DNA from: Megalopta genalis
Lineage: Eukaryota > Arthropoda > Insecta > Hymenoptera > Halictidae
DNA: 64,000 bases
Direction of reading: 5' to 3'
Assembly (NCBI RefSeq): GCF_051020955.1
Contig: NW_027476862.1
Span: 62,001 to 126,000 of the forward strand
How positions within the stretch are numbered: the first letter of the stretch is position 1; each line of letters opens with the position of its first letter. Below are positions 13,101 through 22,805 of this stretch, piece by piece. The position numbers and the translations under genes were made by a program. Under the pieces are notes generated by a model. It searched no databases and had not been told where the DNA came from. It saw only the letters and a program-made list of their open reading frames with translations.

Positions 13101-13127
13101 CAAGACTCAGAAAAGAATGACTCCTAA
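7116..13127 (+). CDS. pol: Pol-Env polyprotein, copy 1 (open, 2003 codons)
   Basis: The domain order is as in copy 2: protease DTGA at 16-19, reverse transcriptase YLDD at 434-437, RNase H TDAS at 582-585, macrodomain-like region about 805-925, integrase HHCC (H956, H963, C993, C996), D1026/D1086/E1122, GPF at 1255-1257, and glycoprotein from residue 1332. Differences from copies 2 and 3 include Ile for Val in DVIVNVS, Val for Glu in TSVSD, Met for Lys at 1109 inside the integrase core, and Ala for Thr just before the glycoprotein start. No stop or frameshift is present. The frame lies in -1 relative to the downstream part of gag and is open well upstream of its first ATG. Confidence 0.93.
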   Translation: MVSPPELIKAAKLMIDTGAEPNIIKVSQLKSDVIVNVSNAINITGITDESVTTLGTTSISIANAEVEFHVVSETFPISADGILGSAFLSQGAEISYKKESVSWQGNEFPFTTQSKIVVEPRTATLIRVKVTGPEFGYLSRREVSKGVFLPHCLARNSDGQAIVRCVNTNSESITFATPEMELAEVEELSDTAIPQKFFSNPKNNSNSNSASIFNLNTINSRYEKIKGIISTDHLSGEEKLHVEQLLECNEDLFHLPEERLGKTNAVRHRIATTDNSPVHVKQYRYPPIHKEEINKQMRELLEQDIVAPSKSPYNSPLWIVPKKADAEGNKKWRMVIDFRALNEKSVPDAYPLPSILEILDQLGSAKYFSVFDLASGFHQIEMHPDDAEKTAFSTPYGHYEYKRMPFGLRNAPATFQRLMDNVLTGLQGTELFVYLDDIVIYARSLSEHATKFNKLADRLRQANLKLQPSKCSFLHREVAYLGHIIGEDGVKPCPMKIEAVRRFPRPKTLKNLREFLGLSGYYRRFIPKFSQISKPLTILLKKDTKFVWNVEQEKAFNTLREILTTEPLLQYPDFGKDFKITTDASGYAIGGILSQGEIGKDRPIAYASRLLHGAELNYSTIEKECLAIIYCTQYFRPYIYGRKFSLITDHRPLVWMNSVKDPTSRLLRWRLKLAEFDYTVIYKAGKTNLNADALSRNPATVLPLSSDSSTIFDSVRKPARSPILGSRPAAIDSPTTSVSDRLHSRSSSPQPATSRGNSPPTENTPLSSPSNRKQTSSPNTDTETDTDEDENIFDSHNAPASPKGRTITITRDRLVMRNDNLAVFVTTSGQPLDPGAVDLFRAGKIPKDLKLTLCRTRVMKIGTKNLLLLPIKTSPHHTATYDDLLELFASILDVTIELQLDSLSISKTNIDDIPWHTIYRIIIDTFATTNTQFFACANQVVIPTENERLPIIKENHISSFAGHKGITKTYKRIREKYYWNTLKKDVTEFINNCETCQRKKLVRVKTRQPMTITDTPGKAFEKISMDIVGPLPTSSKNHTYILTIQDLLTKYSLALPLRNATAIEIADAFIKDFICRFGAPKGILTDQGANFLSSLMKNISKRFRITQFMTTAFRPQSNGSIERSHHVLTEYLKQYVSRADWDEWLPHAMFSYNTSVHEGTLYTPHELVFGTLARTPSANPIIHDSSDESYTAYLEKLQTKISETLTDARNNLTSAKNRSKQYYDRKTNAQSFIVGDRVYLLKQPKRDKFDDEYIGPFTVIECTGDRNVKIRMKKGTKIVHTDKLKHAPRQHINLVSHAPPPTLIANDKRNIVYRTAGELSDNHQSTTRADTMKTATILSVFFLLRPTNALIGYDCNSPTLNTTTISTVDSPKCEYTHSKPITTNLTIQLLQLIEFKDVPTFQCKVEIDRTVYYCGMHSHTSVVHNGRHQYILDTPRDVCKAMHESGILPLPPTGQIVGIKRNSTTTRGFTLAGSIQQDGTCRGTAYSDPYGTWDNVVVQSVIKVTIKTFQASIKLSSNTLYLPGGQRCPLDKEYCMDSEDGYTYWTSLPEDPCKMSNYNVLFEGRAIKVSNKNSNLASLYSVTSGDTAFALTSTGRTQACGYTLEKTEHPKLLILETDKEGRFKSATKPQTNNLDIFTYVNTKFVYVERHIKSQIVSLYKDTMKQKCQLEQQILRNIISLVHISPAEVAATITKEPGYMALPAGEVIHIIKCVPVQCSLRKTKDCFDELPVSYRNNSLFLTPKNRILVKTGTRKTCNELIPPTYRIHGTWYKLTPNPVESIAPPPLQPLTASAWKYTDPTNLASGGIYSREDLEKLNEHIMFPVEKMAVVDALAQGASGREYADGAVGMFNLMDENTLQKIAESTGKHVWNGFVQFGSAMAGVIGIYVTLRIIKIIINTILNGIALHAAYGWSLQLLAACWSALAHFCLYLKDKNGDSEVRKCSVNPKPLECVTLNVPKDKNCASDNVDNKDNKRDSIELYVSETPQYISYKKCKQDSEKNDS
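11109..13127 (+). CDS. env: Envelope-like glycoprotein part of copy 1
   Basis: Residues 1332-2003 of the long frame start with ATG and a hydrophobic leader ending about RPTNALIG. A Cys-rich ectodomain follows, with hydrophobic segments near residues 1870-1932. The translated region appears the same as in copies 2 and 3, so no damage is seen. See copy 2 for the interpretation. Confidence 0.75.
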   Translation: MKTATILSVFFLLRPTNALIGYDCNSPTLNTTTISTVDSPKCEYTHSKPITTNLTIQLLQLIEFKDVPTFQCKVEIDRTVYYCGMHSHTSVVHNGRHQYILDTPRDVCKAMHESGILPLPPTGQIVGIKRNSTTTRGFTLAGSIQQDGTCRGTAYSDPYGTWDNVVVQSVIKVTIKTFQASIKLSSNTLYLPGGQRCPLDKEYCMDSEDGYTYWTSLPEDPCKMSNYNVLFEGRAIKVSNKNSNLASLYSVTSGDTAFALTSTGRTQACGYTLEKTEHPKLLILETDKEGRFKSATKPQTNNLDIFTYVNTKFVYVERHIKSQIVSLYKDTMKQKCQLEQQILRNIISLVHISPAEVAATITKEPGYMALPAGEVIHIIKCVPVQCSLRKTKDCFDELPVSYRNNSLFLTPKNRILVKTGTRKTCNELIPPTYRIHGTWYKLTPNPVESIAPPPLQPLTASAWKYTDPTNLASGGIYSREDLEKLNEHIMFPVEKMAVVDALAQGASGREYADGAVGMFNLMDENTLQKIAESTGKHVWNGFVQFGSAMAGVIGIYVTLRIIKIIINTILNGIALHAAYGWSLQLLAACWSALAHFCLYLKDKNGDSEVRKCSVNPKPLECVTLNVPKDKNCASDNVDNKDNKRDSIELYVSETPQYISYKKCKQDSEKNDS

Positions 13128-13142
13128 TGTCGTCATTCTTTT
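13111..13142 (+). other. 11-bp hairpin across the pol-env stop codon, copy 1
   Basis: AAAAGAATGAC (13111-13121) and GTCATTCTTTT (13132-13142) are perfect complements around a 10-base loop that holds the TAA stop. It sits 3 bases before the polypurine tract. Confidence 0.7.
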
Positions 13143-13145
13143 TGC

Positions 13146-13157
13146 GAAGGGGGGAGG
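13146..13157 (+). promoter_or_regulatory. Polypurine tract, copy 1
   Basis: GAAGGGGGGAGG, an uninterrupted purine run, directly abuts the TGTGACG start of the 3' LTR. This is the expected plus-strand primer site. Confidence 0.9.
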
Positions 13158-14657
13158 TGTGACGTCCTCCGACGTTTGTATTAGTATATAAGAGCGTGGT
13201 TGTGCATGAATGTGTGTGTGTGTTACCGCGCAAACTAGTATATAAGCGTAGGTTAACCGAATTAGCCTAAACGTATCGTAACCGACCATAGCATAAGTTT
13301 GTGACGTCCTCCGACGTTTGTATTAGTATATATAAGAGCGTGGTTGTGCACGAATGTGTGTGTGTGTTACCGCGCAAACTAGTATATAAGCGTAGGTTAA
13401 CCGAATTAGCCTAAACGTATCGTAACCGACCGTAGCATAAGTTAGCAGATATCTACCTTATAACGAACCATAGAATAAGTTAGCATAACCACATTATTAT
13501 ACTCTCTAGAGAACAAGCGAATATTTCTAAGTACCGTAAAAAGCGCGTGGACTGGGACTACGTCATCCCGCTGAACGCGGCATCCCCTCTCCAGCGCCAT
13601 CCACCACCATGGCGGACGCCCCTCCACCGGACTACCCCCGCCAGGCGGACCGGCGGCCATGAATCGAAAGAGTTCAATGCAGCCTCCGGCAGGATCACTC
13701 TCGTTCCGGAATTCGACCAGTATTAGTCGTACTTCTTGATCAGAAGTCCGGTCGTCCGCGATCGTCAAGTTCTTCTTATTCCAATTCAATTTCGATTCTG
13801 ATTTCCAAGTCCAATCTTCTTGCGTTAGTATTAAGGCTCTGTAACTTAAGCCAATTTAATTAGAATATACATCTTAATTTAGAAGCAGTGAACGTAATTC
13901 ATTCAACATACCTCTGCGATCCTAGTTCCTATTATTATTAGACTTACCACCGCATTTCGAATTACAACTTCAGAAAGCGTGTGTACCGGGCTTTCTCCAC
14001 AAGTCCTGCACGCCACCGAAGTTGCTCTAACTAAATCCGTCCAGAAAGCGTATGTACCGGGCTTTCACCACAAGTCCTGTACGCCACCGGACAGAGCAGA
14101 TAATTGATTAATTATTAACTAGCATTAGTATCACATATGCCGCGTCAGTCTGGGCGCAGAGCTCAATTGAAGAGACTCGTCCATCTATACGCTCAGATCC
14201 CTTACGAAACGCGGGTAAAGCATCGAAGTCAAGAAATCAGCATAATCAGCCATAAACCGCGAATAGATTCAGTTACGGGCGATCTCGCGTACCGCGAAGA
14301 AATCCAGATCATCCGCGAATACCGCGCACCTCGTCAACGCCACCTCTATCCTTGGACGGAGCTGATCGAGATCGACATCCCGAAATCAACGTACAGCCCA
14401 AGCAGAATCCCGGCAGGAGATCCGAGACGAGCGGCGTACGAGAAGCGAGCGAACGAGCCTTCCCGGCAGCAGGACCTGCCTATCACAGTAAGAGCCCGCG
14501 TATTTTGTCCCTGTGTTCGCGAGTAGGCGATACCCTGTTATACGCGAACGTACGCGTCGCGTGGACTAAAGGCAGATCAATTTAATCGTTACACGTAAAT
14601 CTCGCGCTCTCGCGGAATTATATATATTTTGCGGGAAATCACGCGCGGGACGTAACA
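13158..14657 (+). repeat. 3' LTR of copy 1
   Basis: 1500 bp with the same termini and internal repeats as the 5' LTR (promoter units at 13158 and 13300). Private features are an extra TA in the second unit's TATA box (GTATATATAAGAGCG), TTGATCAG for TCGATCAG near 13736, and a lost G in GAACGTACGCG near 14548. The TCTAGAGAAC variant near 13505 is shared with the 5' LTR of copy 3. Confidence 0.93.
14137..14526 (+). CDS. LTR-internal 129-aa frame, copy 1 3' LTR
   Basis: This is the counterpart of the frame at 5005 and appears unchanged at the protein level. Function unknown. Confidence 0.25.
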   Translation: MPRQSGRRAQLKRLVHLYAQIPYETRVKHRSQEISIISHKPRIDSVTGDLAYREEIQIIREYRAPRQRHLYPWTELIEIDIPKSTYSPSRIPAGDPRRAAYEKRANEPSRQQDLPITVRARVFCPCVRE

Positions 14658-14845
14658 ATCGTATGTTTCGCGTTGATTTAAAGCTAATCCGTGTATTTCG
14701 CATGAATCTGAATCTAAATTGTTCATTTCGCATGAATCTGAAGCCTAATCGTTTGTTTAAAATCGCTATTTCGCAGGAATTTAATTCGAAATCGTGTTTC
14801 GCATGATATTGAAGTTAAATCGTATGTTTCGCGTTGATTTAAAGA
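14658..14845 (+). repeat. Short + oriented satellite remnant right of copy 1
   Basis: 188 bp of satellite still in the left-hand orientation. About 136 bp of it (from ATCGTATGTTTCGCG) closely matches 3642-3777, including the rare AATCCGTGT and GCAGGAATTT variants, with about three mismatches. The right flank of copy 1 is thus related to sequence lying about 386 bp left of its 5' junction, not to the sequence at that junction. Confidence 0.85.
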
Positions 14846-14850
14846 TTTCG
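14840..14850. other. Satellite inversion junction
   Basis: The text passes from GCGTTGATTTAAAG (satellite +) directly into ATTTCGCTTCAAATTCGTG (satellite -) with no inserted sequence. A GATTT-like microhomology is present on both sides. Setting aside the composite block at 39301-53468, this is the only orientation switch of the satellite in the window. Confidence 0.85.
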
Positions 14851-17800
14851 CTTCAAATTCGTGAAAAATATCGATTTTAAACAAACGATTTGGCTTCAAA
14901 TTCATGCGAAATGATTAATTTAGCTTCAGATTAATGCGAAATACACGAATTAGCTTTAAATCAACGCGAAACATACGATATAGCAGTAATATCATGCGAT
15001 ATACACGATTTCGCTTCAAATTCTTGCGATATAGCGATTTTAAACAAACTATTTAGCTTCAAATTCATGTGATATGCACTATTTAACTTCAGATTCATGC
15101 GAAATTCACGAATTAGCTTTAAGTCAACGCGAAACATACGATTTAACTTCAATATCAAGCGATATACACGATTTCGCTTCAAATTCGTGAGAAATAGCGA
15201 TTTTAAACAAACGATTTAGCTTCAAATTCATGCGAAATGAACAATTTAGCTTCAGATTCATGCGAAATACACGAATTAGCTTTAAATAAACGCGAAACAT
15301 ACGATTTTGCTTCAATATCAAGCGATATACACGATTTCGCTTCAAATTCGTGAAAAATAGCGATTTTAAACAAACGATTTAGCTTCAAATTCATGGGATA
15401 TGAACTATTTAACTTCAGATTCATGCGAAATACACGAATTAGCTTTAAATCAACGCGAAACATACGATTTAGCTTCAATATCATGCGAAACACACGATTT
15501 CGATTCAAATTCGTGCGAAATAGAGATTTTAAACAAACCATTTAGCTTCAAATTCATGCGAAATGAACAATTTAGCTTCAGATTCATGCGAAATACACGA
15601 ATTATCTTTAAATCAACGCGAAACATACGATTTAGCAGTAATATCATGCGATATACACGATTTCGCTTCAAATTCTTGCGAAATAGCGATTTTAAACAAA
15701 CGATTTAGCTTCAAATTCATGCGAAATGATCAATTTAGCTTCAGATTCATGCGAAATACACGAATTAGCTTTAAATCAACGCGAAACATACGATTTAGCT
15801 TCAATATCATGCGATATACACGATCTCGCTTCAAATTAGTGCGAAATAGCGATTTTAAACAAACCATTTAGATTCAAATTCATGCGAAATGAACAATTTA
15901 GCTTCAGAATCATGCGAAATACACGAATTAGCTTTAAATCAACGCGAAACATACGATTTAGCTTCAATATCATGCGATATACACGATTTCGATTGAAATT
16001 CGTGCGAAATAGCGATTTTAAACAAACGATTTAGCTTCAAATTCATGTGATATGAACAATTTAGCTTCAGATTAATGCGAAATACACGAATTAGCTCTAA
16101 ATCAACGGGAAACATACTATTTAGCAGAAATATCATGCGATATACACGATTTCGCTTCAAATTCTTGCGAAACAGCGATTTTAAACAAACGATTTAGCTT
16201 CAAATTCATGGGATATGAACTATTTAACTTCAGATTCATGCGAAATACACGAATTAGCTTTAAATCAACGCGAAACATACGATTTAGCATCAATATCATG
16301 CGAAACACACGATTTCGATTCAAATTCGTGCGAAATAGAGATTTTAAACAAACCATTTAGCTTCAAATTCATGCGAAATGAACAATTTAGCTTCAGATTC
16401 ATGCGAAATACACGAATTAGCTTTAAATCAACGCGAAACATACGATTTAGCTTCAATATCATGCGATATACACGATTTCGCTTCAAATTCGTGCGAAATA
16501 GCGATTTTAAACAAACGATTTAGCTTCAAATTCATGTGATATGAACAATTTAGATTCAGATTAATGCGAAATACACGAATTAGCTTTAAATCAACGCGAA
16601 ACATACGATTTAGCTTCAATATCATGCGATATACACGATTTCGCTTCAAATTCGTGCGAAATAGCGATTTTAAACAAACGATTTAGCTTCAAATTCATGT
16701 GATATGAACAATTTAGCTTCAGATTCATGCGAAATAAACGAATTAGCTTTAAATCAACGCGAAACATACGATTTAGCTTCATTATCAAGCGACATACACG
16801 ATTTCGCTTCAAATTCGTGAAAAATAGCGATTTTAAACAAACGATTTGGCTTCAAATTCATGCGAAATGATCAATTTAGCTTCAGATTAATGCGAAATAC
16901 ACGAATTAGCTCTAAATCAACGCGAAACATACGATTTAGCAGAAATATCATGCGATATACATGATTTCGCTTCAAATTCGTGCGAAATAGCGATTTTAAA
17001 CAAACGATTTAGCTTCAAATTCATGTGATATGAACAATTTAGATTCAGATTAATGCGAAATACACGAATTAGCTTTAAATCAACGCGAAACATACGATTT
17101 AACTTCAATATCATGCGATATACACGATTTCGATTGAAATTCGTGCGAAATAGCGATTTTAAACAAACGATTTAGCTTCAAATTCATGTGATATGAACAA
17201 TTTAGCTTCAGATTAATGCGAAATACACGAATTAGCTCTAAATCAACGCGAAACATACGATTTAGCAGAAATATCATGCGATATACATGATTTCGCTTCA
17301 AATTCTTGCGAAATAGCGATTTTAAACAAACGATTTAGCTTCAAATTCATGGGATATGAACTATTTAACTTCAGATTCATGCGAAATACACGAATTAGCT
17401 TTAAATCAACGCGAAACATACGATTTAGCTTCAATATCATGCGAAACACCCGATTTCGATTCAAATTCGTGCGAAATAGAGATTTTAAACAAACCATTTA
17501 GCTTCAAATTCATGCGAAATGAACAATTTAGCTTCAGATTCATGCGAAATACACGAATTAGCTTCAAATCAACGCGAAACATACGATTTAGCTTTAATAT
17601 CATGCGATATACACGATTTCGCTTCAAATTCGTGCGAAATAGCGATTTTAAACAAACGATTTAGCTTCAAATTCATGTGATATGAACAATTTAGATTCAG
17701 ATTAATGCGAAATACACGAATTAGCTTTAAATCAACGCGAAACATACGATTTAGCTTCAATATCATGCGAAACACACGATTTCGATTCAAATACGTGCGA

Positions 17801-20800
17801 AATAGAGATTTTAAACAAACGATTTAGCTTCAAATTCATGCGAAATGAACAATTTAGCTTCAGATTCATGCGAAATTCACGAATTAGCTTTAAATCAACG
17901 CGAAACATACGATTTAACTTCAATATCAAGCGATATACACGATTTGCTTCAAATTCGTGAGAAATAGCGATTTTAAACAAACGATTTGGCTTCAAATTCA
18001 TGCGAAATGATCAATTTAGCTTCAGATTAATGCGAAATACACGAATTAGCTTTAAATCAACGCGAGACATACGATATAGCAGTAATATCATGCGATATAC
18101 ACGATTTCGCTTCAAATTCTTGCGAAATAGCGATTTTAAACAAACGATTTAGCTTCAAATTCATGTGATATGCACTATTTAACTTCAGATTCATGCGAAA
18201 TTCACGAATTAGCTTTAAATCAACGCGAAACATACGATTTAACTTCAATATCAAGCGATATACACGATTTCGCTTCAAATTCGTGAGAAATAGCGATTTT
18301 AAACAAACGATTTAGCTTCAAATTCATGCGAAATGAACAATTTAGCTTCAGATTCATGCGAAATACACGAATTAGCTTTAAATCAACGCGAAACATACGA
18401 TTTAGCTTCAATATCATGCGATATACACGATTTCGCTTCAAATTCGTGCGAAATAGCGATTTTAAACAAACGATTTAGCTTCAAATTCATGTGATATGAA
18501 CAATTTAGCTTCAGATTCATGCGAAATAAACGAATTAGCTTTAAATCAACGCGAAACATACGATTTAGCTTCATTATCAAGCGACATACACGATTTCGCT
18601 TCAAATTCGTGAAAAATAGCGATTTTAAACAAACGATTTGGCTTCAAATTCATGCGAAATGATCAATTTAGCTTCAGATTAATGCGAAATACACGAATTA
18701 GCTCTAAATCAACGCGAAACATACGATTTAGCAGAAATATCATGCGATATACATGATTTCGCTTCAAATTCGTGCGAAATAGCGATTTTAAACAAACGAT
18801 TTAGCTTCAAATTCATGTGATATGAACAATTTAGATTCAGATTAATGCGAAATACACGAATTAGCTTTAAATCAACGCGAAACATACGATTTAGCTTCAA
18901 TATCATGCGATATACACGATTTCGATTGAAATTCGTGCGAAATAGCGATTTTAAACAAACGATTTAGCTTCAAATTCATGTGATATGAACAATTTAGCTT
19001 CAGATTAATGCGAAATACACGAATTAGCTCTAAATCAACGCGAAACATACGATTTAGCAGAAATATCATGCAATATACATGATTTCGCTTCAAATTCTTG
19101 CGAAATAGCGATTTTAAACAAACGATTTAGCTTCAAATTCATGTGATATGAACAATTTAGATTCAGATTAATGCGAAATACACGAATTAGCTTTAAATCA
19201 ACGCGAAACATACGATTTAGCAGTAATATCATGCGATATACACGATTTCGCTTCAAATTCTTGCGAAATAGCGATTTTAAACAAACGATTTAGCTTCAAA
19301 TTCATGTGATATGAACAATTTAGCTTCAGATTAATGCGAAATACACGAATTAGCTTCAAATCAACGCGAAACATACGATTTAGCTTCAATATCATGCGAT
19401 ATACACGATTTCGCTTCAAATTCGTGCGAAATAGCGATTTTAAACAAACGATTTAGCTTCAAATTCATGCGAAATGAACAATTTAGCTTCCGATTCATGC
19501 GAAATACACGAATTAGCTTTAAATCAACGCGAAACATACGATTTAGCTTCAATATCAAGCGATATACACGATTTCGCTTCAAATTCGTGAAAAATAGCGA
19601 TTTTAAACAAACGATTTGGCTTCAAATTCATGCGAAATGATCAATTTAGCTTCAGATTAATGCGAAATACACGAATTAGCTTTAAATCAACGCGAAACAT
19701 ACGATATAGCACTAATATCATGCGATATACACGATTTCGCTTCAAATTCTTGCGAAATAGCGATTTTAAACAAACGATTTGGCTTCAAATTCATGCGAAA
19801 TGATCAATTTAGCTTCAGATTCATGCGAAATACACGAATTAGCTTTAAATCAACGCGAAACATACGATTTAGCTTCAATATCATGCGATATACACGATTT
19901 CGCTTCAAATTCGTGCGAAATAGCGATTTTAAACAAACGATTTAGCTTCAAATTCATGTGATATGAACAATTTAGATTCAGATTAATGCGAAATACACGA
20001 ATTAGCTTTAAATCAACGCGAAACATACGACTTAGCTTCAATATCATGCGATATACACGATTTCGATTGAAATTCGTGCGAAATAGCGATTTTAAACAAA
20101 CGATTTAGCTTCAAATTCATGTGATATGAACAATTTAGCTTCAGATTAATGCGAAATACACGAATTAGCTCTAAATCAACGCGAAACATACGATTTAGCA
20201 GAAATATCATGCGATATACACGATTTCGCTTCAAATTCTTGCGAAACAGCGATTTTAAACAAACGATTTAGCCTCAAATTCATGGGATATGCACTATTTA
20301 ACTTCAGATTCATGCGAAATACACGAATTAGCTTTAAATCAACGCGAGACATACGATGTAACTTCAATATCATGCGAAACACACGATTTCGATTCAAATT
20401 CGTTCGAAGTAGAGATTTTAAACAAACCATTTAGCTTCAAATTCATGCGAAATGAACAATTTAACTTCAGATTCATGCGAAATACACGAATTAGCTTTAA
20501 ATCAACGCGAAACATACGATTTAGCTTCAATATCATGCGAAACACACGATTTCGATTCAAATTCGTGCGAAATAGATATTTTAAACAAACCATTTAGCTT
20601 CAAATTCATGCGACATGAACAATTTAGCTTCAGATTCATGCGAAATACACGAATTAGCTTTAAATCAACGCGAAACATACGATTTAGCTTCAATATCATG
20701 CGATATACACGATTTCGCTTCAAATTCGTGCGAAATAGCGATTTTAAACAAACGATTTAGCTTCAAATTCATGTGATATGAACAATTTAGATTCAGATTA

Positions 20801-21829
20801 ATGCGAAATACGCGAATTAGCTTTAAATCAACGCGAAACATACGATTTAGCAGTAATATCATGCGATATACACGATTTCGCTTCAAATTCTTGCGAAATA
20901 GCGATTTTAAACAAACGATTTAGCTTCAAATTCATGCGAAATGAACAATTTAGCTTCAGATTCATGCGAAATACACGAATTAGCTTTAAATCAACGCGAA
21001 ACATACGATTTAGCTTCAATATCAAGCGATATACACGATTTCGCTTCAAATTCGTGAAAAATAGCGACTTTAAACAAACGATTTGGCTTCAAATTCATGC
21101 GAAATGATCAATTTAGCTTCAGATTAATGCGAAATACACGAATTAGCTTTAAATCAACGCGAAACATACGATATAGCAGTAATATCATGCGATATACACG
21201 ATTTCGCTTCAAATTCTTGCGAAATAGCGATTTTAAACAAACGATTTAGCTTCAAATTCATGTGATATGCACTATTTAACTTCAGATTCATGCGAAATTC
21301 ACGAATTAGCATTAAATCAACGCGAAACATACGATTTAACTTCAATATCAAGCGATATACACGATTTCGCTTCAAATTCGTGAGAAATAGCGATTTTAAA
21401 CAAACGATTTAGCTTCAAATTCATGCGAAATGAACAATTTAGATTCAGATTAATGCGAAATACACGAATTAGCTTTAAATCAACGCGAAACATACGATTT
21501 AGCAGTAATATCATGCGATATACACGATTTCGCTTCAAATTCTTGCGAAATAGCGATTTTAAACAAACGATTTAGCTTCAAATTCATGCGAAATGAACAA
21601 TTTAGCTTCATATTCATGCGAAATACACGAATTAGCTTTAAATCAACGCGAAACATACGATTTAGCTTCAATATCAAGCGATATACACGATTTCGCTTCA
21701 AATTCGTGAAAAATAGTGATTTTAAACCAACGATTTGGCTTCAAATTCATGCGAAATGATCAATTTAGCTTCAGATTCATGCGAAATACACGAATTAGCT
21801 TTAAATCAACGCGAAACATACGATTTAGC
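14846..21829 (-). repeat. 163-bp satellite array, - orientation
   Basis: About 43 monomers in reverse orientation. Blocks of monomer variants recur: 16265-16486 matches 17406-17627 (offset 1141 = 7 monomers), 16591-17301 matches 18383-19093 (offset 1792), and 14961-15345 matches 18057-18441 (offset 3096). There is a one-base loss near 17945 (GATTTGCTTC). The 339-bp stretch 15203-15541 reappears inverted at 49944-50282 and directly at 54680-55018 and 55495-55833. No gene is seen. Confidence 0.93.
21826..21829. repeat. Target-site duplication TAGC, left (copy 2)
   Basis: TAGC immediately precedes the LTR and is repeated at 32465-32468 right after the 3' LTR. Removing the element and one TAGC restores an ordinary monomer (ACGATTTAGCTTCAATATC), so copy 2 sits in its original insertion site. 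Confidence 0.9.
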
Positions 21830-22111
21830 TGTGACGTCCTCCGACGTTTGTATTAGTATATAAGAGCGTGGTTGTGCATGAATGTGTGTGTGTGTTACCG
21901 CGCAAACTAGTATATAAGCGTAGGTTAACCGAATTAGCCTAAACGTATCGTAACCGACCATAGCATAAGTTGTGACGTCCTCCGACGTTTGTATTAGTAT
22001 ATAAGAGCGTGGTTGTGCACGAATGTGTGTGTGTGTTACCGCGCAAACTAGTATATAAGCGTAGGTTAACCGAATTAGCCTAAACGTATCGTAACCGACC
22101 GTAGCATAAGT
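21830..22111 (+). promoter_or_regulatory. Tandemly duplicated U3 promoter-like unit
   Basis: Two 141-bp units (21830-21970, 21971-22111) each carry TGACGTCC, which resembles a CREB/ATF half-site, two TATATAAG boxes (21857, 21911; then 21998, 22052), a short TG run and GGTTAACCGAATTAGCC. They differ mainly at GTGCATG against GTGCACG and at CCATAGC against CCGTAGC. All seven LTRs have the duplication. Four TATA boxes per LTR suggest alternative start sites; the actual start is not visible. Confidence 0.6.
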
Positions 22112-22639
22112 TAGCAGATATCTACCTTATAACGAACCATAGAATAAGTTAGCATAACCACATTATTATACTCTCTAAAGAACAAGCGAATATTTCTAAG
22201 TACCGTAAAAAGCGCGTGGACTGGGACTACGTCATCCCGCTGAACGCGGCATCCCCTCTCCAGCGCCATCCACCACCATGGCGGACGCCCCTCCACCGGA
22301 CTACCCCCGCCAGGCGGACCGGCGGCCATGAATCGAAAGAGTTCAATGCAGCCTCCGGCAGGATCACTCTCGTTCCGGAATTCGACCAGTATTAGTCGTA
22401 CTTCTCGATCAGAAGTCCGGTCGTCCGCGATCGTCAAGTTCTTCTTATTCCAATTCAATTTCGATTCTGATTTCCAAGTCCAATCTTCTTGCGTTAGTAT
22501 TAAGGCTCTGTAACTTAAGCCAATTTAATTAGAATATACATCTTAATTTAGAAGCAGTGAACGTAATTCATTCAACATACCTCTGCGATCCTAGTTCCTA
22601 TTATTATTAGACTTACCACCGCATTTCGAATTACAACTT

Positions 22640-22758
22640 CAGAAAGCGTGTGTACCGGGCTTTCCCCACAAGTCCTGCACGCCACCGAAGTTGCTCTAAC
22701 TAAATCCGTCCAGATAGCGTATGTACCGGGCTTTCACCACAAGTCCTGTACGCCACCG
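22640..22758 (+). other. Two tandem hairpin units inside the LTR
   Basis: A 48-bp unit occurs at 22640-22687 and 22711-22758. In the first, AGAAAGC pairs with GCTTTC around GTGTGTACCGG. The second unit here has AGATAGC, which spoils one pair; other LTRs keep AGAAAGC. Each unit continues CCACAAGTCCTGYACGCCACCG. Equivalent pairs lie at 4839/4910 and 31777/31848. A structured RNA element for packaging, export or 3'-end formation is possible but unproven. Confidence 0.45.
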
Positions 22759-22805
22759 GACAGAGCAGATAAATGATTAATTATTAACTAGCATTAGTAT
22801 CACAC

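Larger units (their letters stand above)
4028..14657 (+). mobile_element. Gypsy-type LTR retrotransposon with env, copy 1 (gag broken)
   Basis: This is a complete element of 10,630 bp: 5' LTR, tRNA-Leu-type primer site, gag, pol-env, polypurine tract, 3' LTR. Gag is interrupted by an 8-bp deletion; pol-env is open. Its two LTRs differ at about ten places seen by eye, more than in copies 2 and 3. The flanking satellite shows no target-site duplication: the left side ends CTAA and the right side begins ATCG, and the two sides come from different places in the monomer. The copy is therefore either older or a recombination product between elements. Confidence 0.93.

Noticed and set aside
22640..22758. 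Hammerhead ribozyme in the tandem LTR hairpins
   Set aside because: The CTGATGA and GAAA core elements are not found in the required arrangement.
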